Positions 1-6,062 of a DNA stretch of 13,706 nt are shown in pieces; position 1 is the first letter of the stretch, and each line of letters opens with the position of its first letter. Both the position numbers and the translations under genes were made by a program. The stretch is from an uncultured Caulobacter sp. (GTDB lineage Bacteria; Pseudomonadota; Alphaproteobacteria; Caulobacterales; Caulobacteraceae): the NCBI GenBank assembly GCA_937991555.1, contig CALKHU010000053.1, positions 1 through 13,706 of the forward strand. The letters run 5' to 3'. The notes under the pieces are model-generated. The model saw nothing but the letters and a program-made list of their open reading frames with translations. It did not search any database and had not been told where the DNA came from.

Positions 1-174
1 CTCCTTCCACCGGGCCTGCAACTGGCCGGGGCCCTGGCCGAACCGCGCCTCCAGCGCCTTCAGCACCGGTGCCAGCGCCCGCCCCGCCGGCGGCGCCGGC
101 CGCGGCGCCGGCCGCGTGCGGCGACGGGCGAGGATCTGGATCGTCTCCTCAAGGGTGGGCAGGCGGCGGCGCAT
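1..174 (-). CDS. DUF721 (DciA-like) protein, N-terminal part, cut by window edge
   Basis: The first 58 codons of a gene read leftwards from an ATG at 174-172 and stay open to the window edge. The product begins MRRRLPTLEETIQILARRR, then has an Arg/Pro/Ala-rich linker (about residues 17-32). It continues into APVLKALEARFGQGPGQLQARWKE, which resembles the start of the DUF721 fold, where a conserved Trp sits in a helix before the KH-like sheet. DUF721 proteins include DciA, which helps load the replicative helicase DnaB in bacteria lacking DnaC or DnaI. From memory, a DUF721 gene lies beside mutY in many alphaproteobacteria, which fits here because mutY starts divergently at 409. The rest of the domain is outside the window, so the helicase-loading role is an inference from family and context. 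Confidence 0.75.
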   Translation of the reverse strand, partial: MRRRLPTLEETIQILARRRTRPAPRPAPPAGRALAPVLKALEARFGQGPGQLQARWKE

Positions 175-209
175 GGAAGCACTTTAGCGGTCATCGAAGG
201 GCGGGCGAA

Positions 210-360
210 CCCCTCCTCCTCGATGGAGGAGGGGCAGGGGTGGTGGTGTGGCTACTGATCTGAAGGCGCGGGCTCAGAGGGCTCAGAGCCTGTCGCGCCC
301 TTCCTGAATGGTCGTGCGCGCACCACCATCCCCGACCCTTCCTCCATCGAGGAGGAAGGG
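210..360. repeat. Inverted pair of palindromic repeat units between DUF721 gene and mutY
   Basis: Two copies of one element of about 42 bp face each other. The left copy (210-251) opens with a perfect 10-bp stem (210-219 with 225-234) around a TCGAT loop. The right copy (317-360, opposite strand) has a perfect 10-bp stem (336-345 with 351-360) around ATCGA, its reverse complement. Similarity continues past the stems into a GGGGTGGTGGTG-like tail. The stems differ at one base pair, C-G in one and T-A in the other, so pairing is kept. This resembles REP/BIME elements. The pair fills most of the divergent promoter region, and I found no convincing -35/-10 for either gene. Confidence 0.75.
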
Positions 361-408
361 AGAAGAGGCGCCTTCGCCGGGAAGACGGGAAGTGGTAGCC
401 GAAGGGGG

Positions 409-1434
409 ATGACCACCCCCGCCATCCGGTCCGCGCTGCTCGCCTGGTACGACGCCGCCGCGCGGACGCTGCCGTGGCGCGCGCCGCCGGGCTCGGGCGC
501 CCGGACCGACCCCTATTTCGTCTGGCTGTCGGAGGTGATGCTGCAGCAGACGACGGTGCCGCACGCGACGCCCTACTTCCTCGCCTTCACCCGGCGCTGG
601 CCGACCGTCTCCGATCTCGCCGCCGCGCCGGACGCCGAGGTCATGGCCGCCTGGGCGGGGCTGGGTTACTACGCCCGCGCCCGCAACCTGCTGGCCTGCG
701 CACGGGCCGTGGCGAACGACCACGGCGGCGCGTTTCCGGACACGGAGGAGGGGCTGCGCGCGCTGCCGGGCGTCGGCGCCTACACCGCCGCCGCCGTGGC
801 CGCCATCGCCTTCGACCGCGAGGCCAACGTCGTCGACGGCAACGTCGAGCGGGTGATGTCGCGGCTGTTCGCCGTCGATACGCCGCTGCCGGACAGCAAG
901 CCGGAGCTGAAGGCGCTGGCCGGCTCGCTGGTCACCGACGACCGCCCCGGCGACTGGGCCCAGGCGCTGATGGACCTGGGCGCCACGATCTGCCGTCCAA
1001 AGGCGCCGTTCTGCGACCGCTGTCCGGTCTCCGCATTCTGCGCCGCCTTCGCGCGCGGCGATCAGGAAACCTTCCCGCGCAAGACGAAGAAGGCCGACCG
1101 GCCCCGGCGGTATGGCGTGGCGTACCTGCTGACGCGGGGCGCGGAGGTGGCGCTTGTCCGCCGTCCGCCCAATGGCCTGCTCGGCGGCATGCTGGCCCTG
1201 CCGACCAGCGACTGGCGTTCTCATCCGTATGCGGACGAAGAAGCTGTCGCCGCCGCGCCCGTCGCCGCCGACTGGCGCGACGCCGGCGAAATCGACCACG
1301 TCTTCACCCACTTCGCCCTGACCCTGCGCGTCTTCCGGGCGGAGGGAACGATGGACGCGGAATGGGTCGAGCGCGCTGGCCTGGACGCAATGCCCAGCGT
1401 GTTCCTGAAGGCGGCGAAGGCGGGGCTGGGATAA
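409..1434 (+). CDS. mutY: Adenine DNA glycosylase MutY
   Basis: The 341-residue product removes adenine mispaired with 8-oxoguanine or guanine in base-excision repair. All expected elements are visible. The catalytic Glu42 lies in WLSEVMLQQT, the helix-hairpin-helix in LPGVGAYTAA (119-128), and the catalytic Asp143 in VVDGNVERV. The 4Fe-4S loop is C195-x6-C202-x2-C205-x5-C211. A C-terminal NUDIX-like 8-oxoG recognition domain spans about 232-340 and carries the FTHF motif at 299-302. Length is normal for the family. The ATG at 409 gives the expected N-terminus (WYDAAARTLPWR near residue 13). The purine run GAAGGGGG directly abuts the ATG, so ribosome-binding spacing is poor, but no better start lies upstream in frame. 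It converges on ccrM, separated by the repeat pair at 1439-1610. Confidence 0.97.
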   Translation: MTTPAIRSALLAWYDAAARTLPWRAPPGSGARTDPYFVWLSEVMLQQTTVPHATPYFLAFTRRWPTVSDLAAAPDAEVMAAWAGLGYYARARNLLACARAVANDHGGAFPDTEEGLRALPGVGAYTAAAVAAIAFDREANVVDGNVERVMSRLFAVDTPLPDSKPELKALAGSLVTDDRPGDWAQALMDLGATICRPKAPFCDRCPVSAFCAAFARGDQETFPRKTKKADRPRRYGVAYLLTRGAEVALVRRPPNGLLGGMLALPTSDWRSHPYADEEAVAAAPVAADWRDAGEIDHVFTHFALTLRVFRAEGTMDAEWVERAGLDAMPSVFLKAAKAGLG

Positions 1435-1438
1435 CGGT

Positions 1439-1488
1439 CCTCTCCCTCTTGGGAGAGGGGGACCGCCCGGAGGGCGGTGGAGAGGGAT
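1439..1488 (+). repeat. Two-hairpin palindromic element, copy A
   Basis: The element starts four bases after the mutY stop codon. It has two adjacent hairpins. The first is an 8-bp stem (1439-1446 with 1451-1458) around TCTT. The second is a 7-bp stem (1462-1468 with 1472-1478) around GGA, followed by GGAGAGGGAT. Copy B at 1561-1610 repeats the architecture on the other strand. No T-run follows, so a simple rho-independent terminator is not evident, though the RNA would fold at the mutY 3' end. Confidence 0.8.
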
Positions 1489-1560
1489 GCACCGCCGTCA
1501 GCCGTCAAGGCGCGGGTGTTCGGCTTCAATCTCTTCCCGGATGGCCGCCAGCCCGAGCGC

Positions 1561-1610
1561 TTCCCGCTCCACCATGCTCCGCATGGTCCCCCTCTCCCAA
1601 ATGGGAGAGG
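1561..1610 (-). repeat. Two-hairpin palindromic element, copy B, inverted relative to copy A
   Basis: Read on the minus strand just after ccrM, this copy has the same order as copy A. An 8-bp stem (1603-1610 with 1591-1598) is followed by GGG, then a 7-bp stem (1581-1587 with 1571-1577) around GGA, then GGAGCGGGAA. The second stem differs from copy A at three base pairs, all compensated. Together the copies form a BIME-like inverted pair filling the gap between the convergent mutY and ccrM genes. Confidence 0.8.
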
Positions 1611-1621
1611 AAGGGCTTGGG

Positions 1622-2701
1622 CTAAGCCGCCATCTCCGCCCGGACCTTCGACCGCAGCACGTCGATCGGCGCCAGGCCCTTGTCGGTCTTGAAATGCCAG
1701 TAGGTCCAGCCGTTGCAGGCGGGCTGGCTCTGCACCATCGCCCCGACCTTGTGGATCGAGCCGGTCAGGTCGCCGACCGCCAGGCTTCCGTCCGCCCGAA
1801 CCTTGGCCGCGCGCTGGCCCTTGGGGCACCAGACGGTGTCGCCGGGCTGCAGCAGGCCGGCCTCGACCAGGGCGCCGAACGGCACGCGCGGCTCGGCCTT
1901 CTTGCTGCCCATGACCTCCAGGTCCGCCGGCGCCACCGGGATGACCTTGCGGATACGCTCCCTGGCGTGGGCGACGTACTCGCTCTCGCGCTCGATGCCG
2001 ATGAACCGGCGGCCCAGCCGCTTGGCCGCCGCGCCGGTGGTGCCGACGCCGAAGAACGGGTCGAGGATCACGTCGCCCGGCCGGGTCGAGCTCAGGATCA
2101 CCCGGTGCAGCAGCGCCTCGGGCTTCTGGGTCGGATGCGCCTTGGCGCCGTCGGCGCCCTTGATGCGCTCCTCGCCCGTGCACAGCGGCAGCGTCCAGTC
2201 CGAGCGCATCTGCACATCGTCGTTGGCCGTCTTCATGGCGTCGTAGTTGAAGGTGTAGCGCCGCGCGCCCCGGCTCTTGGCGGCCCAGATCAGGGTCTCG
2301 TGGGCGTTGGCGAAGCGCGTGCCCTTGAAGTTCGGCATCGGGTTCGACTTGCGCCAGATGACGTCGTTCAGCACCCAGAAGCCGAGGTCCTGCAGCACCG
2401 TGCCGACACGGAAGATGTTGTGGTAGCTGCCGATCACCCACAGCGCGCCGTCGTCCTTCAGGACGCGCCGGCACTCGCTCATCCAGGCGCGGGTGAACTC
2501 GTCATAGGCCTTGAAGCTCTCGAACTGGTCCCAGTGGTCGTCGACCGCGTCGACCCTGGAATTGTCCGGCCGCAGCAGGTCGCCGCCGAGCTGCAGGTTG
2601 TAGGGCGGATCGGCGAACACGAGGTCGACGCTGCCCGACGGCAGCTTCTTCAGCTCCTCGATGCAGTCGCCGAGAATGATGGTTTCCGACCCGAACGCCA
2701 T
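1622..2701 (-). CDS. ccrM: Cell-cycle regulated adenine-N6 DNA methyltransferase CcrM (GANTC)
   Basis: The 359-residue product methylates adenine in GANTC and is the orphan methyltransferase of alphaproteobacteria that resets methylation after replication. The motif order is beta class: DPPY at 31-34 comes first, and the SAM-binding DPFFGVGTTGAAA at 214-226 follows. The CcrM-type C-terminal domain is complete (about 260-359), with CNGWTYWHF at 329-337. Ser315, Asn330, Trp332 and Arg350 sit at positions I recall being linked to DNA binding in Caulobacter CcrM, which is almost the same length. AGGGG lies about seven bases before the ATG. The upstream region carries four GANTC sites and CtrA-like boxes (see 2702-2804), suggesting cell-cycle and methylation control. 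No restriction endonuclease gene is adjacent, as expected for an orphan enzyme. Confidence 0.98.
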   Translation of the reverse strand: MAFGSETIILGDCIEELKKLPSGSVDLVFADPPYNLQLGGDLLRPDNSRVDAVDDHWDQFESFKAYDEFTRAWMSECRRVLKDDGALWVIGSYHNIFRVGTVLQDLGFWVLNDVIWRKSNPMPNFKGTRFANAHETLIWAAKSRGARRYTFNYDAMKTANDDVQMRSDWTLPLCTGEERIKGADGAKAHPTQKPEALLHRVILSSTRPGDVILDPFFGVGTTGAAAKRLGRRFIGIERESEYVAHARERIRKVIPVAPADLEVMGSKKAEPRVPFGALVEAGLLQPGDTVWCPKGQRAAKVRADGSLAVGDLTGSIHKVGAMVQSQPACNGWTYWHFKTDKGLAPIDVLRSKVRAEMAA

Positions 2702-2804
2702 GTGCAGCCCCTGAACACGAGAGAGTCCAAGGAATCTCGGGGATTCACGCTTAACAGCGGATTCACGGACATGGTTAACGGCGCCGCCGGCCGCACCTTT
2801 CGCG
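2702..2804. promoter_or_regulatory. ccrM / HPP-gene divergent control region with GANTC cluster and CtrA-like boxes
   Basis: This 103-bp gap holds four GANTC sites: GAGTC 2723-2727, GAATC 2732-2736, GATTC 2742-2746 and GATTC 2760-2764. It also has a minus-strand TTAACCAT at 2778-2771, a form reported for CtrA half sites. In addition there is TTAA-N7-TTCA at 2751-2765, one base from the full CtrA box TTAA-N7-TTAA, and it overlaps the fourth GANTC. In Caulobacter crescentus ccrM is activated by CtrA and has GANTC sites in its promoter or leader. That the same regulation applies here is inferred from motif presence. I could not fix -35/-10 positions. Confidence 0.7.
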
Positions 2805-3563
2805 ATGCGCCTTCAAGATAAGCTGGCGCCGGACACGCCGCCGGCTCTGCTATCGCCGCGGGCGATGGTGAAGCGTTTCCGCATCTTCTACCCGCTGCTG
2901 GCCGGAGCGACGCTTAGGGACCGGATGGTCGCCTGTCTCGGCGCCATGGCCGGGCTGGCGCTGACCGGCCTGGTCGCGCGCCAGATGCTCGGCGGCGGCG
3001 ACACCCTGACCTCGCTGATGCTGGCGGCCCCGATCGGGGCCTCGGCGGTGCTGCTGTTCGCGGTGCCGGCCAGTCCGCTGGCCCAGCCCTGGTCGATCGT
3101 CGGCGGCAACACGCTGTCAGCCCTGGTCGGGGTCGCGGTCGCCGGGCTGGTTCCGGACCCGATGCTCGCCGGGGCGGTCGCGGTGGCGCTGGCGATCGCG
3201 GTGATGAGCCTGGCCCGCTGCCTGCACCCGCCGGGCGGCGCCATCGCCCTGACCGCGGTGATCGGCGGGACCGCGGTGCGGGACCTGGGTTTCTTCTACG
3301 CCCTGGCGCCGGTGGCCGTCGACGCCGTGATCCTCGTCGGGGTCGGCTGGCTGTTCCATCGCCTGTCCGGCCACAGCTACCCGCACCGGCCGGCTCCCGC
3401 GCCGGCGCACCCGCCCGCGCCGCTCGCCCTGACAGCCGCCGACATCGACGCCGCCCTCGCCGAGGTCGGCGAGCCGCTCGACATTTCCCGCGAGGACCTC
3501 GACGCGCTGATCGAGATCGCCACCGCCAAGGCCCTCGAGCGCACGGGCGTTCCGGCGGCCTGA
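2805..3563 (+). CDS. HPP-family integral membrane protein without CBS domains
   Basis: The 252-residue product is an inner-membrane protein with a soluble tail. Hydrophobic segments lie at about 42-60, 68-88, 103-118, 120-137, 145-156 and 162-186. The family signature is RCLHPPGGA at 138-146, with PWSIVGGN at 95-102. After a Pro/Ala/His-rich linker (193-207) comes an acidic helix pair (209-248, with LDISREDLDALI). In longer family members this kind of segment leads into a pair of CBS domains; here the protein stops. Some HPP proteins have been linked to nitrite transport in plastids, but the bacterial role is unclear and I assign none. The start at 2805 has only a weak ribosome-binding site. 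ATG at 2865 (Met21) is an alternative that keeps the whole membrane region. Confidence 0.85.
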   Translation: MRLQDKLAPDTPPALLSPRAMVKRFRIFYPLLAGATLRDRMVACLGAMAGLALTGLVARQMLGGGDTLTSLMLAAPIGASAVLLFAVPASPLAQPWSIVGGNTLSALVGVAVAGLVPDPMLAGAVAVALAIAVMSLARCLHPPGGAIALTAVIGGTAVRDLGFFYALAPVAVDAVILVGVGWLFHRLSGHSYPHRPAPAPAHPPAPLALTAADIDAALAEVGEPLDISREDLDALIEIATAKALERTGVPAA

Positions 3564-3639
3564 CCCCTCGACTGCCGCAACGGAACGGCTGACAGATATC
3601 CGGCGAAGCGTCCGCCCAGAGACGCCGCAGGAGACGTCC

Positions 3640-4809
3640 ATGCCCGATCCGCTCGCGCCGCTGACCGAGAGCCGCCTCAGCCCCTTCTACCAGGAGCATC
3701 ACCGCGCCTGGCGCGACACCCTGCGCCGGTTCGTCGAGGCGGAGATCATGCCCTTCGTCGATGCGTGGGACGAGGCCGGGACCTTCCCGCGCGAGCTGTA
3801 CAGGAAGGCGTCGGAGGTCGGGCTGCTGCGGCTCGGCTGGCCGGAGGAGTACGGCGGCGTGCCGTCCGACCCCTTCATGTCGATCATCACCAGCCAGGAG
3901 ATGGCCCGCCACGGCGCCGGCGGGGTCAACGCCAGCCTGATGAGCCACGGCATCGGCCTGCCGCCGATCCGCCGCATGGGCAGCCAGGAGATGAAGGACC
4001 GCATCATCCCGGAAGTGCTGTCCGGCGAGAAGATCTCCGCCCTGGCCATCACCGAGCCATCGGGCGGCAGCGACGTCGCCAACCTGAAGACCACCGCCCG
4101 CCGCGACGGCGACCACTACGTCGTCAACGGCAGCAAGATGTTCATCACCAGCGGCATGCGGGCCGACTACTACACGGTCGCCGTCCGCACGGGCGGGGAG
4201 GGGGCCGGCGGCGTCTCGCTGCTGCTGATCGAGCGCGACCGGGAGGGCTTCACCCGCACCGAGCTGAAGAAGCAGGGGTGGTGGGCGTCCGACACCGCCG
4301 CCCTCTATTTCGACGACGTGCGCGTTCCGGTCGAGAACCTGATCGGCCAGGAGAACATGGGCTTCTCCGGCATCATGCAGAACTTCAACGGCGAGCGGAT
4401 CGGCATGAGCGCCGGGGCCATCGGCTTCTCGAAGGTCTGCCTGGAGGACGCCATCAACTGGGCCCGCGAGCGCAAGACCTTCGGCAAGCGCCTCGCCGAC
4501 CACCAGGTCATCCGGCACAAGCTGGCCGACATGTACAAGCGCATCAGCGCCACCCAGGCCTGGCTGGAGACCCTCGCCTGGCGGATCGAGCAGGGCGAGT
4601 CGCCCATCGCCGAGATCGCCCTGCTCAAGGTCCAGGCCACCGAGACCATGGAGTACTGCGCGCGCGAGGCGATGCAGGTGATGGGCGGCAACGGCTACAT
4701 GCGCGGCAGCCGGGTGGAGCGCATCTATCGCGAGGTCCGCGTCAACGCGATCGGCGGCGGCTCCGAGGAGATCATGCGCGACCTCGCCGCGCGGCAGATG
4801 GGGATTTGA
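3640..4809 (+). CDS. Acyl-CoA dehydrogenase
   Basis: The 389-residue flavoprotein should oxidise an acyl-CoA to the 2-enoyl-CoA and pass electrons to ETF. Visible signatures are the first family motif ALAITEPSGGSDVANL (134-149), the middle beta domain ending near residue 235, and RERKTFGKRLADHQ (276-289). The C-terminal QVMGGNGYMRGSRVERIYREVR is at 346-367. The usual C-terminal catalytic Glu (YEGT-type motif) is replaced by IGGGSEE at 371-377. Glu252 in NGERIGMSAG lies where isovaleryl- and long-chain acyl-CoA dehydrogenases carry their base, so it is the likely catalytic residue. The substrate cannot be read from sequence. AGGAG at 3629-3633 sits six bases before the ATG. It lies 76 bp after the HPP gene and may be read through from it. 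Confidence 0.92.
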   Translation: MPDPLAPLTESRLSPFYQEHHRAWRDTLRRFVEAEIMPFVDAWDEAGTFPRELYRKASEVGLLRLGWPEEYGGVPSDPFMSIITSQEMARHGAGGVNASLMSHGIGLPPIRRMGSQEMKDRIIPEVLSGEKISALAITEPSGGSDVANLKTTARRDGDHYVVNGSKMFITSGMRADYYTVAVRTGGEGAGGVSLLLIERDREGFTRTELKKQGWWASDTAALYFDDVRVPVENLIGQENMGFSGIMQNFNGERIGMSAGAIGFSKVCLEDAINWARERKTFGKRLADHQVIRHKLADMYKRISATQAWLETLAWRIEQGESPIAEIALLKVQATETMEYCAREAMQVMGGNGYMRGSRVERIYREVRVNAIGGGSEEIMRDLAARQMGI

Positions 4810-4811
4810 TA

Positions 4812-4883
4812 GGGACTGACACCGGAGGTGTCTGTCCCTAAGGGGCCGCGTCATTAGGGACAGACACCTCCGGTGTCAGTCCC
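4812..4883. repeat. Nested palindrome (29-bp inverted repeat), probable bidirectional terminator
   Basis: Two perfect 29-bp arms (4812-4840 and 4855-4883) are separated by 14 bases. Each arm is itself nearly self-complementary: GGGAC pairs with GTCCC and GACACC with GGTGTC around GGA. The DNA can therefore form either one long hairpin or two small ones. It begins three bases after the acyl-CoA dehydrogenase stop codon. Its right arm contains the last rnhB sense codon (Asp), two bases of the preceding Gly codon, and the TGA stop. Convergent placement suggests transcription termination for both genes. The sequence looks like a dispersed REP-type unit, but only this locus is visible here. Confidence 0.85.
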
Positions 4884-5475
4884 CAGAGAACAGATCCCTG
4901 ATCGGGCTCCAGCCCCGGCGGTGGATCGGGCTCGGCCCCAGCCGCTTGAGCGCCTCGACATGCACCGGGGCGTGATAGCCCTTGTGATCGGCGAAGCCGT
5001 AGCCGGGATAGACGGCGTCCATCTCGATCATCACGCGGTCCCGTGCGGTCTTGGCCAGGATGGAGGCCGCCGCGATCGAGGCCGACAGGCTGTCGCCCTT
5101 GACCACGGTCTTGATCTCGCACGGCAGGCGGAAGCGGTAGTTGCCGTCGACGAGCGCGAACGCGGCCTTCGTCGACAGCCCCTCCACCGCCCGGCGCATG
5201 GCCAGGCCCGTGGCCTGCAGGATGTTGTACTCGGCGATCTCCTCGACCGTCGCGAAGGCGACGCTCCAGGCCACCGCCCGAGACTTGATTTCAAGCTCCA
5301 GCGCCTCGCGCCTCAGCGCCGTCAGCTTCTTGGAGTCGTCGAGGCCCTCCGGCGCGGCGTCGGGATCGAGGATCACCGCCGCCGCATAGACCGGTCCCGC
5401 CCACGGCCCGCGGCCGGCCTCGTCCACGCCGCAGACGGGACCCGGGCAGGCTTTCTCGAGCAGGAAGTCGGGCAT
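4876..5475 (-). CDS. rnhB: Ribonuclease HII
   Basis: The 199-residue enzyme cleaves 5' of ribonucleotides embedded in DNA, starting ribonucleotide excision repair, and acts on RNA-DNA hybrids. The four acidic catalytic residues are present: Asp18 and Glu19 in GVDEAGRGPWAGPV, Asp110 in LVDGN, and Asp128 in KGDSLSASIAAASILAK. The GRG substrate-recognition motif is 21-23, and the conserved Tyr-containing YPGYGFADHKGY lies at 156-167. ATG at 5475 begins MPDFLLEKACPGPVCGVDEAG. The upstream frame stays open but has no family match. Its start overlaps the tag stop as TGATG, so the two genes are probably translationally coupled. The last sense codon and the stop codon lie within the repeat at 4812-4883. 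Confidence 0.96.
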   Translation of the reverse strand: MPDFLLEKACPGPVCGVDEAGRGPWAGPVYAAAVILDPDAAPEGLDDSKKLTALRREALELEIKSRAVAWSVAFATVEEIAEYNILQATGLAMRRAVEGLSTKAAFALVDGNYRFRLPCEIKTVVKGDSLSASIAAASILAKTARDRVMIEMDAVYPGYGFADHKGYHAPVHVEALKRLGPSPIHRRGWSPIRDLFSGD

Positions 5476-6062
5476 CACCGCCCCATACGCTGAACCGGTC
5501 CGTGGCGGAAGCAGCCGGTCAGGTGGTCGTTGACCATCCCGGTCGCCTGCATAAAGGCGTAGACGATCACCGGCCCCACGAACTTGAAGCCTTTCCCTTT
5601 CAGCGCCTTGGACATCGCCTCGGCCTCGGGGGTCTTCACGGGCACCTGCGACGTATGCTCCCAGTGGTTCACGATCGGCCTGTTCCCGACGAAGGCCCAC
5701 AGGAAGTCGCTGAAGTCCTCGCCCCGGTCGCGCATGTCGAGCCAGATGCGGGCCCCGCCGATGGCGGCGTCGATCTTGGCGTTCGACCGCACGATCCCGG
5801 CGTCGGTCATCAGCCGGGCCCGGTCCTCGGCCCCGTAGCGGGCGACCTTCTCGGGATCGAAGTTGTCGAAGGCGGCGCGGAAGGCGTCGCGCTTGCGCAG
5901 GATGGTGATCCAGGCCAGCCCGGCCTGGAAGCCGTCGAGCACCAGCTTCTCCCAGAGGGCGCGGGAGTCGAACTCGGGCACGCCCCATTCCTCGTCGTGA
6001 TAGGCGATGTACTGGGCGTCTGTGGCGCCGGGCCAGGTGCAGCGAGTCGGGGCGTCGGTCAT
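5475..6062 (-). CDS. tag: DNA-3-methyladenine glycosylase I
   Basis: The 195-residue enzyme removes 3-methyladenine from alkylated DNA. The family's zinc site is complete: Cys8, His22, His180 and Cys184, matching the Cys/His and H-x3-C spacing of E. coli Tag. Other hallmarks are YHDEEWGVP (21-29), Glu38 and LDGFQAGLAWITILRKR (42-58), which carries the base-recognition pocket. Length matches the family. AAGGA lies about eight bases before the ATG at 6062. It is the first gene of a two-gene operon with rnhB (one-base overlap), joining two DNA repair enzymes. The promoter must lie in 6063-6167, shared with the divergent gene at 6168; no clear -10 was found on this strand and no GTTC-N7-GTTC LexA-type box. 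Confidence 0.97.
   Translation of the reverse strand: MTDAPTRCTWPGATDAQYIAYHDEEWGVPEFDSRALWEKLVLDGFQAGLAWITILRKRDAFRAAFDNFDPEKVARYGAEDRARLMTDAGIVRSNAKIDAAIGGARIWLDMRDRGEDFSDFLWAFVGNRPIVNHWEHTSQVPVKTPEAEAMSKALKGKGFKFVGPVIVYAFMQATGMVNDHLTGCFRHGPVQRMGR

Noticed and set aside
69..263. Plus-strand 64-codon frame near the left edge
   Set aside because: It is the opposite-strand shadow of the DUF721 gene (minus strand 174-1) and runs into the repeat; its composition is Ala/Pro/Gly low-complexity with no family resemblance.
1221..2474. Long minus-strand frame over mutY end and ccrM
   Set aside because: It is an alternative frame of ccrM extended through the repeat pair; such long shadows are expected at this GC content, and ccrM explains the sequence fully.
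2914..4854. 646-codon minus-strand frame antisense to the HPP and acyl-CoA dehydrogenase genes
   Set aside because: The translation is rich in Arg, Pro, Gly and His with no domain, while both sense-strand genes are complete and conserved.
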